A stretch of 64,000 bases of DNA from Hypoxylon rubiginosum (lineage: Eukaryota > Ascomycota > Sordariomycetes > Xylariales > Hypoxylaceae), in the NCBI GenBank assembly GCA_902806565.1, contig CADCXA010000055.1, positions 310,001 through 374,000 on the forward strand, in the 5' to 3' direction. Shown piece by piece: positions 1 through 11,040 of this stretch. How positions within the stretch are numbered: the first letter of the stretch is position 1; the number at the start of each line of letters is the position of its first letter. The position numbers were made by a program, and so were the translations under genes. The notes under the pieces were generated by a model. It made no database searches. It was not told where the DNA came from and was given only the letters and a program-made list of their open reading frames with translations.

Positions 1-889
1 AAGCAAAAAAGAAAGAGGCGGCGGCACTCCAAGATTTTGACGTCAAAAAAAGTCCCCAACATCTTTAAAGTTCCCCACACGTCATCGACCCCTTCGACCC
101 TTGGCTAGCAGCACTGGTCGCCCCTATAATCTTGGCTTTACTTGTCTTGGTGCCATTTAGTATTGTACTATCCTACCCCCTCAGCCCCTATACCAAAATC
201 ATACACGACACTTTGCCCAGAGTGACTTAACCTATCGCGTGCTCAAGTTTACCGCCGTATCTATTGATCAAGCCACCATGCCACCTAAGCTAATACGTTG
301 CACTGAGGCTCAAGAGTAGACAAAATGTTCCAGTTATTGAAGCCCAAAGCACTTCCTCTCCGTCTCACAGGTCCGATACGGGATACGAGTTGTGTGGCTA
401 TAGTAGTGCTAGAGATACTTACACGTGAGGTGCCCTAAGACGTGATTTTATATCAAGGTAACCTTGCAGCGTCGCACTGCATTTCATCGCGCATTTACCA
501 GAAATTGCGCCCCCTGGCCCCCTAATCATTAGTTGTGACTTATATCATTACCTGTCGGCGCGTGAAAAGGGGACGCGCACAAGACAATCTGGCCAATGAC
601 CGTAGCAGTCAGCAGCACTACTCACCAGATTCGTAGGTGGCATCAGTACCTAGGTATACAAATAACAGTTGAGTACTATTATAATTAAGTGCTCATTCGG
701 GGCTCATTATTAATTACAGTCCGCCCCGGGTATCATTCCAAGTCATGCGTCTCCCTCCTGTGAATTCTATACCACTACTCATCCGGAGTAGGTAGCCGAG
801 ACCTGTTTTTCATGTCGTACCAGCCCTATATATATGTACAAAGTAGAATCTCAGGAGAGGGAAAAAATTAAAGGGGCGAGAAACCCACT
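1..889. other. Intergenic, no gene seen
   Basis: This stretch has no open frame of useful length and no recognisable RNA gene. It is downstream (3') of the glycosyltransferase gene on the minus strand. Nothing else is visible. Confidence 0.6.
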
Positions 890-2330
890 TTAGGGTGAAT
901 GGCATAAGCCTTCTAGCTTTTCAGCAACCTGCCCGCTTATGCCAGAGAACCGTCCCTCCGCAGCGTCTCCGAGGATCGCCCACCGCGCAAAGTGGCACTG
1001 CTGACGGCCCGGATCGAATGTCCAGGCTAGACATCCTGTCGAGTGATCATGGCAGATCTTAACACACTCGTCCACCTCCGTGATCTTGTCGACCGTGGTA
1101 CTGTATTCGTCAAGTCGCCCAACGTAGTCCATGTTAGGTCGGATCGGTTCAGCAATAAACGACGTGAAGTCTGGTGCGCCGTATATCTTTCCTAACTGTC
1201 TCCAGAATACGGGTTCCGGCATGTTCTTGAAGGTTTCGCCAACATGCAACATGGCATCGTCACCACCGAGGCCGTGGAAGGAAACCAAAGGTAGACAGAA
1301 TCGATCAACCCACATTCGTGTCATCCAGGGAGGCTCGCCGTTAAAAAGCCGCCGGTATGTCTCATCAAGGTAGATTCCGATCTTCATGAACGTCGTGGAG
1401 AGTAGCTTGTCGCCCCAAATCGCGGTAGTTGATTCTTTGTGAGCTTCGGCGACGATCTCGGGATGTCGGTCGAATAATTTGCTAAGAGCAGCGCCGGACA
1501 TGACTACCGACGATCCGCCGTGGGGAAATCGGCCCTTGTAGTCGCCCACGGGGTTCCCGAGAAATTGTGGCCTTGTGTTATCCAGATGCCCTAAAACCAG
1601 AGCCAGGGACGATTTGATAATGTAGGTATCGTCATCTGCCATGATGTACCACTTCTTCTTCGGGAGAGTCTGCCACATGTATTCAAGGCTGGGAATGAAC
1701 TAGAACATAGTTAGCCAACGTTCGCTGGATCGATACCTGCTGCATATGTCGAACCTTCATTGCGTCGAGTTCCCATCCCATACTCTTTCCCAACCCATCA
1801 GCAAGCATCCACTCTTCACCTTCGACAGCCTCCGAGATGGTGGTGTATTTCATTACGCGTTCCTGCTGTTCCTGGCCCTTGAGAGCTCCTCGCTCTAGGT
1901 TCCACCCGATGATGTCGATGACTGGCACCTCTTTGCCATTTCCCATTGTGAAGTTCTGTTGATCCTCGAGCAGCGGGAAATCCTGAACAACAATAGTGTC
2001 GGCAAAAAAGGACTCGTCGCTCAACGCTTTCACCGCTGCTGATACCCGTTTTCTCGTTCCGAACCCAGTCTTAACTATTATGCCAATATCGTTATCGGGA
2101 TCGATCGGATATGGCTGCGGCTTGAAAAGCCAACTGTCGCTTGGATGGACATTCTGGTAGTAGTCTTGGATGACATTGTGCTGAAATCTAAAGAAAGACC
2201 TGGGTCGGCTGTCGTACGGTGTGAGATTGTAGATTATGAAGAGGAATACTATTACGCCCAATGCGATCTTTTGCGGACGAGACGGGCGTGTGATACAGGA
2301 GCGAATTGACCGTCGCTCGGAAATCCCCAT
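890..2330 (-). CDS. Glycosyltransferase (GT31/Fringe-like) with C-terminal PAN-like module
   Basis: Predicted type II Golgi-type glycosyltransferase of 467 aa that would add a sugar to secreted or wall glycoproteins. Two exons: 2330-1737 and 1699-890. The intron (1700-1736) is only 37 nt, with GTATCG donor, CTAAC branch and TAG acceptor, phase 0. The ATG at 2330 is chosen because the open frame further upstream begins without ATG and this start places one hydrophobic anchor at about residues 22-35 after a basic tail. The acidic motif ADDDTY (about 219-224) is the DxD-type nucleotide-sugar/metal site of GT31/Fringe-like enzymes, followed by a conserved GNPVGDY...GGSSVVMSG block. The C-terminus (about 408-460) has the spacing DECVKIC...GCLAW...QCHF, resembling a PAN/apple fold. 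The acceptor sugar and linkage are unknown. Confidence 0.8.
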
Positions 2331-3103
2331 CCTTGCGGTTAACCGCTGGTGTCGATTTGTGGTTGTACAACAGCAACCAACAACCAAAAGATACCGGCTG
2401 ACGGGACGGAAAACATGCGTATGATAAACGAGAGTCCTAAAAGATCGTGGGAGTGGTCCGAAGGTGTACGGGAGAGTGGTAGTAGCAGGAAGAATAAGAA
2501 AAGGGGAAGGGTATAGGTTTTCGAACACCAACCCCGAATGGAGATAGAAAGGACAAAAACAAAAGTGAGAACTGAGAAGTTTTTGGAAAGTTGGAATTGT
2601 TGGAAGATAGCAGAGGTACTGGAGCTTACAATATGCGGGGGGTTAGGAGGTTTAGTGACGTTGGGGCTAATTTTGGCTGCTGATCACTGATCCTAACGAG
2701 ATCTCTAAGGGGGCTAACTTCTAAGGGGGACCCTAGCCCGCCCAGTCGCCGGAAATGATGGACGCTATCAAGAATAAAATGCCCTATTAGTACAGCCACG
2801 TCCCGCTGCACCCGCAACTTTCTACACTGTAAGCCCTGTAAGGAATAAGCCTCCGCAAGCTCTGCACCGTGCCAAGATTTTTATTTGGACTAAACAGCCG
2901 GACTTAAAGTGCACAGATCAGAAAAAGGTCCCTGGTGAAGCAAGATTACGCGTACCTTGAGAAACGCGTGAATTAGATAAGCAGGTGAATTAAATTTCGG
3001 TACCTGGCAGATAAAAGAGGTTGAATGCAACGTGCTATTATTAGGCTAGCTATACTGTAATCCTTAACATAACCTTGTAATGCATCCTCTCAATCGTCTA
3101 CTT
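2331..3103. other. Upstream region of the glycosyltransferase gene
   Basis: Promoter and 5' leader side of the minus-strand glycosyltransferase gene. No coding region or RNA gene is supported. It runs up to the edge of the dispersed repeat. Confidence 0.5.
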
Positions 3104-3448
3104 TATCAACTTCTCTTTATTTCATTAGTACTGCCACAATTCCGCCGGCCAATCAAATACCTAGAATCGCCCCGCACTTTTCGTCCTTTTCCTTTGCGAT
3201 TCTGTCGCACTAGGTCTAGAAATAATGCAAAGGGTATAGAAAGGTCACGCAAAACGAGCTCTATCGAGCCATATCAATTATTAATCTTTTTAAGCGGTGG
3301 TGAAATAGAATAATTAATTCTACAAAGAATTCTTCGGACGTGCGCTGAGGTGTGGCTAGCCAATCAGAGCCTTTGAGCTCGGACTCATCTGTGGCGTAAA
3401 AGAAGCTCGCGATAGTTCCCCGGCCGAAGGACGGGTCACGCAGCTAGT
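3104..3448 (+). repeat. Dispersed repeat, copy A (possible solo LTR)
   Basis: About 345 bp that aligns along its length, at roughly 80-85% by eye, to 57998-58352. The 3' ends of both copies share a perfectly conserved block, CCGGCCGAAGGACGGGTCAC followed by GCAGCTAGT, and both share TATCAACTTCTCTTTATTTC at the 5' end. The second copy lies 247 bp upstream of a retrotransposon gag remnant, so these may be LTRs, with copy A a solo LTR. The clear TG...CA termini of an LTR are not seen, so a MITE or SINE-like element is also possible. A 77-codon frame through it is shared with copy B but is probably incidental. Confidence 0.75.
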
Positions 3449-4303
3449 TTGTTTATATACAGCAATCCCTTCAAGACTTGTCACCGTAAATAGTCAATTA
3501 GCTGTTCTACCCGGCGATTTGAGAGCCTGCAGTCCTGTAGCCGGAGTATAAGGCCCGGACCTCTAGTAGTATGCTCTATCAACGCAGTCATCTTCACATC
3601 ACTCTACCTCCGGCACCCGTATATGCTGCATACATTGAACGCCATGTCTGGCTACTGGCTATCCAAGAGGTATCCACACGATCTTAATACGAAGTCACGT
3701 GTCAGTCACTATCCTGCGATCATTTACATGAGGCATCTTCAGTTCTAGATACGATACCTAGACACCTTAGTAATCAAAAGATCAACGCAAGGGCGAGTAA
3801 ATACTTTCAACGACAATCACCAACCCAGCGCCAACACCAGCCAACGAGTGCAGTCTGCTAATTTGCTGGCTTCTAAAGAACAACCATGGGCTGGCTGTCT
3901 GTGGCCTTTTCGAACCCGATTGAGCCTGGATCCTGTAAGCAAGGCATGTAAGCAAGGCATCGGGAATGTGATAGTGATAATCGCTCAAGAGCCTCGAATC
4001 ATCCAGGCCGTCTTGGGTTAATGTCTAAGGTCATTGCCTCGTTATCGTAGCCCTTAAACCCATGAATAAGCCTCTGTTTATTTGTTGACGGAGTATATCA
4101 AGGGCCTCAAGCGCGAATCCTTCGGCCCACTAGAGCTGACCTATATCGTCCCAGAATAGACAAGCTAGACTTTAGCGACAGACTGGGCAATGCGATAACT
4201 CATTTAAAAGTCCAACCAGCAAGCCCCGTGTGTTGCGACAGCCCAGTTGTGAACTTTTTCCATCATCTACATCATCTATTCCTCTTGCCGAAACAAAGAC
4301 GCC
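3449..4303. other. Intergenic, upstream of P450
   Basis: No coding region is supported. It contains a short tandem GTAAGCAAGGCAT duplication near 3936-3960 and the promoter side of the plus-strand P450. Confidence 0.5.
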
Positions 4304-6169
4304 ATGCTACAATCTTTAGGGCCTTCGGGCTCTATCATCGCCTCGTACCTTATAAAGGGTATCGGCTATCTAGCACTAGTCGGTCTGGCGGTTTTCTTCT
4401 ACCGCTTATATCAGGTCCGAATGTTGTTTCGACGAGTCCAGAGCGAACATGGAATTGTGAGTGTTTTTTATTATGATGAGTTTTGTTGGGTTAAATGCTA
4501 GCGAGTTCCAGTATGGAATTCTAGCAGTCTACGCTTCCATACCTACCTCCTAGCTATGCCTTTACTCGAGACGACAACACCTAATACTAATCATCTCTAG
4601 CCTATGCTACCTCATTCTTTCCTCTTAGGTCACCTTATAGTGCTCGCTAAGGTCTCTATGAAGTATAAGATCCCGCGAGACGGCCACGGCCAATGGATGT
4701 TTCACCATCTTCAACTGGAGTACCCTGAAATTGCTGGTAAGGGCATCATTTATATGGACGTATGGCCGATCGGATATCCGATGATCGCAGTCTACCACCC
4801 GGAGATGATGGCTCAATTCACTCAAGAACACAGCCTCCCAAAATGGGAATCTATGGCCCGGGTTGAATTTGCGCCTTTCACGGGAGGCGAAGACCTTGTG
4901 AATCTAGAGGGGAATGAATGGAAGGTGGCGAGGAGCATGTTCAATCCGGGATTTTCCGTAAGGAACCTGCTATCCCTAGTTCCTGATATGATAGAGGAGG
5001 TTTTGGTCTTCCGGGAGCGGTTTAGAAAAGCCGCTTCGTCCGGGGAAGTGGTGAAGCTTGAGGATTATACGACCAGTATAACCGTTGACGTTATTGGGCG
5101 TGCTGTACTGTAAGTTTGAAGTGTTGAAACCCCTTGATATAACAGAACCGTATCGACGGATGCCTAACATGACTATAGTGGAACGCGTCTACAAACACAG
5201 GCGAAGGCAAATCGGCTAATGGCAACCATGAAAGCTCAGTTGCGTCTGATCTACTTCGAGCTGGACCTTGGCAAGCTATTGAACCCAATCCGCCCCCTAA
5301 GGCACTGGATATATAACCGGATCATTAAGAACGAGCTGGCGCCGTACATTCTCAACACGGCGCAAAACTACGAGAAGATCGAGGGGGCTAAGACTATTGT
5401 TGCCCTTGCGCTAAAATCATACGTCAACGAGACGCAGGACTACTCCGCTAGGGGAAATATCCCGCCCGATTTCGTCGATCGAGTCGTCAAACACATCAAG
5501 ATTTTCATGTTCGCCGGCCATGACACCACCGCCACTGCTCTTGCGTATATCTACTACCTGCTTGGCAAGAATCCTGACAAAGCAGCCAAACTGCGAGCCG
5601 AACACGACGAGGTTTTAGGTACAAACGTCGCCGCGGCGGCTGATCTTATTAGAGCCGATCCCACGTTACTCAATAAGATGCCCTATACAATTGCCGTTCT
5701 CAGAGAGACGCTGCGCCTGTTTCCACCAGTAGGCGGCACTATTCGCCAGTCCCCGCCGGGACATTTCCTCACGCACCCCGAGACCGGGGTCCGCTACCCA
5801 ACGCACGGCTTCATGCTTCACTCCTCGGCATCGACGTTGCTGCGAGACCCGGCGTACTGGCCCGAAGCTGACTCATTTATTCCGGAGCGGTTTATATTGC
5901 GCGACGAGAACGATCCCCTATATCCCGTCAAGAACACGTGGCGGCCGTTCGAGATGGGTCCTCGGAACTGCATCGGCCAGGAATTGGTCTCGGTGGAGAT
6001 TAGATTGATCCTAGGCCTGACGGCCCGCGAGTTCGAGATCGAAGATGCTTATCCTGTCGATGCCCCTTCATGGATGGGTCACAAGGCGTACCAGGTCACC
6101 AATCCCGAGGTTGTCTCTACGGCGCATGTCAAGGACGGGCTCCCTGCAAGGATCAAGTCTCGACAATAG
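4304..6169 (+). CDS. Cytochrome P450 monooxygenase
   Basis: Membrane-anchored haem-thiolate monooxygenase of 550 aa in three exons: 4304-4456, 4601-5109, 5179-6169. Introns: 144 nt (GTGAGT...CTAG, phase 0) and 69 nt (GTAAGT...ATAG). The N-terminus has one hydrophobic anchor (about 10-34), then the hinge PMLPHSFLLGHL. The I-helix oxygen-activation motif AGHDTT is at about 333-338, the K-helix ExxR (ETLR) at 397-400, and the haem loop FEMGPRNCIG at 478-487 with Cys485 as thiolate ligand. All key residues are present, so the enzyme looks intact. The hinge resembles CYP59-type and related fungal P450s, but the substrate cannot be told. There is no biosynthetic core enzyme nearby. Confidence 0.93.
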
Positions 6170-6393
6170 AATAGCCGGGAAACCTCCCTTGGTTAGAGTA
6201 TATCATCAATGACTAATTACATTTACGATGCCTTTCAGCCCTTGACATGGCAGATGGAACTGAGTGCGTCTGACGGTATCAACAAAACATCGCTAATAAT
6301 CTCCCCGGATCCCAAAACTGTAACTCCGACACCCTATGAAACCTATTCTTAAAAGTACTAACATCATATTCTAAAGTCCCCCTTGCTCATCTT
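6170..6393. other. Convergent intergenic gap between P450 and secreted-protein gene
   Basis: Short 3'-to-3' gap. No gene, RNA or repeat is seen. Confidence 0.5.
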
Positions 6394-6946
6394 CTACGAT
6401 TTGCTGAATTGTACTTTCATAGATTTCTTCGGAGCGTGGCACCACTTGTCAGTTTTGAACTCCTCCCTCGGGTTGTCGATCGTGTAAAAGCCGCCAATCT
6501 TTAACCCTTGTTTGTCACCGTCTATAGCGAACTGGCCGCAGCCCCCATCATAGATCAGCTTCTTCGCAGCGTCCACTATGCGGTTCTTCTGGACTGCGCC
6601 CTCGCTGGTACCGCCCACGAAGCAGAGATCGACCTTGCAGCTGTGGTGCGTTTTGACCGTCTCGCACTTGCTCTTGATGGCTAGATCGCGAGCTAGGTCA
6701 GTAACGAGAGCTTGGAGCAAGCAGCTGAGGAGAGAGGTGGAAAGATCAACAACACTCACTGTTCGGTAGCACGCAGTCTTCGTTGCCAATGCGATCTCCA
6801 ATGTCCTTCGAAATATTTTCGGCGGCTTGTAAGCAGTCCAATACCCAGGGGCTGGCAGGTGAGGTTTCGCAAGTAGGCCCGTCAGCAGCAGCGAGAGCGA
6901 TCAGCGCCAAGACCGACACGATTTGGAATATATTGGAAATTATCAT
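6394..6946 (-). CDS. Small secreted cysteine-containing protein, family not recognised
   Basis: Predicted secreted protein of about 157 aa. The ATG at 6946 begins a signal peptide (MIISNIFQIVSVLALIALAAA). The frame extends further upstream only with a non-ATG start. Exon 1 is 6946-6760, donor GTGAGT. The best acceptor is GATCTAG (exon 2 from 6680), because CTGAC sits about 17 nt before it. Acceptors giving exon starts at 6692 or 6710 are also in phase and would add 4 or 10 residues. The mature chain has eight cysteines (three in exon 1, five in exon 2), enough for four disulfides, and the motif CKVDLCFVGG. Size, signal and even cysteine count fit a candidate effector or other apoplastic protein. 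I could not assign a family, although small killer-toxin-like and Ecp2-like folds were considered. Confidence 0.7.
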
Positions 6947-7950
6947 CTTTGCTATTGTGCTGTGAAACAAGATACTTGATGCGTGTGCCCACGAGTGTGT
7001 CCCTAAAGCGTTGCGGACCAGATGGTTTTAACTCACGCGGCCTCATAACCACCTAGCCCTCCAAAAATAGGACGAAGCTATCCACCCCCTGAATCTTTAT
7101 ATAGAAACCCCATTTACGTCATGTCTTGTACATCTAATCCTGTTGTTGTCGCTATTTCATCCATAAGGATCATTAAGATGGGGCTTGGCATGAGGATCCT
7201 CAACAGAAGAAGGTAACTCTGCTAAATAACCCAGAAGACAATGGATCATATTGCTTGGCAAGAGGAACGATTTAGTCTGAGCTAAATCGATCCGCTTGTT
7301 GTTAGGTTTATAATTAATCTAATCCTAGATACCAGGTAGGTATTCGAATGTTGCGGGTCAAGGGGTGGGTATAACCCCTTTAAGTCCCTACGACACCCTT
7401 TTCTTCAATTCCTTAGACTAAATATTCGTAGGAGTAATTAGATATAAGTAGGTACCTACATACCTAGGTGTAGTTGATTTTGATTTTGCACGGAGTTAAT
7501 CGAGAGGGGGGGGGATGACTACGTCAATGGCCAAATTATTGGACGAGTCCACACGCGTACTGCTCATCGTCTAGTATACGATTCTACTTTCTGATTCTCC
7601 CTTAGATATGTAGCACTTGCGTCTACCAAAGCATGGCACCAGCGATTTTTTTACCTATACCGGGCTGCTGTCACCGGACTGACGTAGTGATGGTGCCTCT
7701 CGGGATGTAGCCTTACTATTTCCTTGGCTAGACCTCTGGCTAAGATAGCTCAGTGTCACTCCACAGTCCCCTCGATGTCCACATCGTCTCCTTCCCTGCG
7801 TGGATCTCACACTTCACGTCCGTATCTTCGTGTTCTGTGTTCTGTTTTCTCGCTCTCCTTGCTCCTCACAAAGTCACTGAATTGCGAATGATGCTCAATC
7901 TCCAAGAGGCTCTCAGGCTCATAGGAATCACCGCTCAACGTGGATCTCGT
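6947..7950. other. Intergenic, upstream of the secreted-protein gene
   Basis: No gene is supported. It holds the TATA-like site listed separately and an 11-G/A-rich stretch near 7503. It then runs into the 3' end of the DUF3632 gene. Confidence 0.5.
7095..7104 (-). promoter_or_regulatory. TATA-like box of secreted-protein gene
   Basis: On the minus strand this reads CTATATAAAG, about 150 nt upstream of the ATG at 6946. A TATA box fits a highly regulated small secreted-protein gene, but the position is judged by eye only. Confidence 0.4.
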
Positions 7951-9104
7951 CTACGCTTCGTTCTCCACGCCTCCTCTACCGACTGACTCAGCCCGCTCTC
8001 TCTCGGTTTGGTTCATACTCGCAACCGCCTCCTCAAGGATGCCATGAAGGTCTTCCCTAACTTCAGTGCGCATCTCCGAGAATCGACGCTTCCAAAACGA
8101 CCATCGCTCATAACTAAAGCCACCGGCACCTGGGTACAGTGGTCCCGCACTGAATAAGTGACGGTCTTTCTCGGCTTCAGCATGACCCGAAGGGAAGTTG
8201 GATCGTGACATGGCGAGCAGACGTGGCGCGCTTTGGAATATCCACTCGGCTGCGACTCTGATCTTGGTATCTGCTGCTGGCTTGTAGCTTGTGTCAGACA
8301 ACGGGCACTCTAAGCCTTTGCTGAGCTCCCAGATAGGGAAGTTCTGCCAATCGATGATTCGTTCAGAATACAGTTTAGCTAGGAACGAGTTAAAGTTGAG
8401 CCACTCGGGACCTGTGAAATGGAGATTATCGTTGTTGGCAAATTCGGGGCACGGCTCTAATAATAATGTCAGTGATGGGACGTATTAGAAACGGAAGGGT
8501 CTTCTAAGCAACACGTACGTCGATTCCAGGCCTCTCTAACCGACATGCCGAAATCGTCCAAGTACTTCCACTCGTCGTCGGCCTATCTGAAATTAGCCAG
8601 CGCCCATGTGCGAAATGTGTTAACCATACCTCTCCAGTCATTTCATCGCCCTGCAATAGGACTAAGGCCTTCACGAGCACAGCTTGTGGGGAACTGCGAG
8701 GCGTGAAGTGACTCGCAATTTCGATGATGGTCTCGCCGAATTCCCACGCAAATTCACTTGAATCCATGTCTGACTGAGCAATGGTATCTACTTCTCTGAC
8801 AAAATGCTCCGCGCTCTGCTCAGTGGTGGTCAGGGAGGTGAGCGTCATCGTAGACTCCAATTTTTGTATGATGAGTTCGCCCATCTCCGTGATTACGCGG
8901 TGCTCGTCCTTCTTGAGAAGGCGGAACATGTCTGTGATGGACTCTAGAGAGCCAGGCTCGAAGCCAAGTCCAGCCTCGAGAGCCATCATGCTGGTGTATT
9001 TGCCAGTCGGTACGTTGGTCGATACGTTGTAAATTAATCCCACGATGTCAGAATCGTCGTTCACACCTGATCGAGGAGGTTGGTACCGAGTCTGGACGGT
9101 TGTC
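7951..9104 (-). CDS. DUF3632 family protein (5' end uncertain)
   Basis: Fungal protein of at least 347 aa, function unknown. Exons: 9104-8630, 8582-8519, 8456-7951. Introns of 47 nt (GTATGG...GATAG, phase 0) and 62 nt (GTACGT...TTAG) restore the frame through ADDEWKYLDDFG and into GPEWLNFNSFLAKLY, the W-x-N-x-NSFLA signature that recalls DUF3632 proteins. The C-terminus is rich in Glu/Arg and ends at TAG 7951. The upstream limit is a TTTCAG acceptor at 9105-9107. The first exon with the true ATG is not identified; the only in-frame candidate inside the region is a GTG at 9064. No catalytic motif is evident. Confidence 0.7.
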
Positions 9105-9680
9105 CTGAAATGAATTCGTTGAAATTAAGATTTATGAGGAAGAAGATTGGGGCATGTGCAGTACGAGATTTACGGATTTAGGTTGTGGGTGGTAAGTTTG
9201 GGTGGTGGGAAAAAGAATTGTTGAAGATAGGAGTTTGCTGATATTCGTCGCTACCTGACTGTGTTTTAAATACTGTACCTACCAGGTACAAATTATATCC
9301 TCGCCTGTTAGTATCCTACGCCTCCTGCCCAACTTTTCCGTGATGGCATTCCCTCCGAAAGAAGGGTTAGTTAAGCCACCTCCTTTTCGTGCCAGTTAGG
9401 TGCCTTGGTAATCTACAATTGCTTAACCTTTAGCATGTGATTGTCGATTTTATTGCAGCTAACCAGCATGACATATTACTTTTATCAAAGCTTTATATAT
9501 AAAATGTACGTTCAAATTATTTTATGGAATTTTCTATATGGAATACCATATATAAATTGGGACTTGGAAGCAACTAAGGGCCCTTTAGCTAATAAATTGG
9601 TACCAAAGAAGCCATGTTATTACTGCAAATAATATTCCTAGGTACCTAGGGTTAAAAAAACTGCAAGTATCCCCTATCTT
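9105..9680. other. Intergenic with an AT-rich patch
   Basis: The first exon of the DUF3632 gene probably lies near 9105-9400. From about 9430 to 9650 the sequence becomes markedly AT-rich. No gene is seen there. Confidence 0.45.
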
Positions 9681-10184
9681 TCAGCAATCTTCCTCGTCCT
9701 CGCACCATCGCATCTTACGATCCAGCTCCGCCGTCGAGGGAAGTCCCGCAGACCGGAGCTTGGGACTGCGCTTCTTCTTCTTGGAGATCTTGGCCCTGGC
9801 AAGCGGGTTGTTCGGGATTGCCTTGCGTACGAGTTCCTCCCTCCACTCCTGGACGTGGTCCTGCAGGCCAGCCAGCCAACCCGTTGTGCCAAGGGCCCAC
9901 TTGTCGATGAGTCGGATGACGGTAATGGCGGCACACTTCGGGTCGATCTGCATCAGCTCGGCTTCGTGCGTCCGCCAGTGGTCTAGATGTCTCAAGAGCA
10001 GCTCGTCCTGGCGCCCGGCGCATAGGCAGACCTCCTCGTGGTAGATTCGTGGAGTGGCCGGAAGTCCTAGGCTATCGAGCTCGATGGCGCAGCCCCAAGG
10101 GAGAACAGCCGCTCTCGGTATAAGCCTGCAATATACCATGGTATATGATGACGATGCTGTTGACTTTTTATTTTGGAGTGGCAT
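9681..10184 (-). CDS. Hypothetical protein
   Basis: Single open frame of 167 aa from ATG 10184 to a stop at 9681. It is clearly GC-richer and more codon-biased than the AT-rich flanks, which supports real coding or a recently dead gene. The middle is predicted helical (LLLRHLDHWRTHEAELMQ, TVIRLIDKWALG), followed by a basic stretch (KISKKKKRSPKLR) and an acidic tail ending EDEEDC. No known domain is recognised. It could be a fragment of a longer gene, since its neighbours give no domain context. Confidence 0.4.
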   Translation of the reverse strand: MPLQNKKSTASSSYTMVYCRLIPRAAVLPWGCAIELDSLGLPATPRIYHEEVCLCAGRQDELLLRHLDHWRTHEAELMQIDPKCAAITVIRLIDKWALGTTGWLAGLQDHVQEWREELVRKAIPNNPLARAKISKKKKRSPKLRSAGLPSTAELDRKMRWCEDEEDC

Positions 10185-10968
10185 AGAAGGTAGTTGATGG
10201 TGGTCTACTTACCTAGAAACCTTTGGGAATCTTATAGTTTTATCACTGGGCAGTTGTTTGACTTGGGCGACTGCATCAGCGACATCGCGTCATAGTCCGT
10301 TACTGAGGTATTGACGCATTATATACGCCTTCGCAAGATGCCGGGAAACTGACTGTACCTCTGATAGAAAATGGGACATGAATGCAATTGACAAAGAGCC
10401 AACATTGGATTGTGATTCTGTTTTATACCATGCATTGTTTCCTGTATTCCTTTAAAAGTGCCCTATTCCTCTCGCGTTCCTTTTTCAAAGATATATTATA
10501 AAGAGTTAGGTAAAATCTCTTTATCGTCGTTCTGATTGTGAATTCCATTTCTGTGAGACATTGACGGCAGGCAGGCAATTCACTGATGTCGGAGTGTACT
10601 ACGTGGTTCCTTTGGATAAATCTGAATTGATATGTCAGTCATAGAACGTTGGCCATAGCAATACATGAGGGATGCTTGGGGAGATTTGACTAATGAAGAA
10701 AGCCCTGTCATTGATTGATACTGGTCACTCTTAATGACAATCCTACGTCCTTCGTAAGATATGAGCCTGGAATGGTTGGTGAGACATGGAAATTCATATG
10801 CCGAGGTTTAAAGCCCTCTAGAAGAAGCGCTATATAAATGGTTTAATTGCATGGATGACACGATAGAGACTTACCTAATGTATACCAGGTAGATACATAT
10901 GTATATAAAGAATCGTTCTAGGGCGTAAAAGTTAACTAAAATATTCGGGGGCGAAGGGGACAAAAAGT
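10185..10968. other. Intergenic, no gene seen
   Basis: No coding region or RNA gene is found. It is upstream of the hypothetical ORF and 3' of the tRNA-Ala gene. Confidence 0.5.
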
Positions 10969-11040
10969 TGGACGAGCAGGGAGTCGAACCCTGGGCTTCT
11001 CGCATGCAAAGCGAGCACTCTACCACTGAGTTACACGCCC
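10969..11040 (-). tRNA. tRNA-Ala(TGC)
   Basis: The minus-strand 72-nt sequence folds as a cloverleaf. Acceptor GGGCGTG pairs with CTCGTCC (one U-U mismatch, one G-U). The D-arm is ACTCAGTGGTAGAGT. The anticodon stem CTCGC/GCGAG closes loop TTTGCAT with anticodon TGC. The T-arm is CAGGG-TTCGACT-CCCTG, and the discriminator is A. There is no intron. It delivers alanine in cytosolic translation. Confidence 0.93.

Noticed and set aside
4304..6169. Secondary-metabolite cluster around the P450 genes
   Set aside because: The two P450s are 46 kb apart, and there is no PKS, NRPS, terpene synthase, transporter or dedicated regulator near either.
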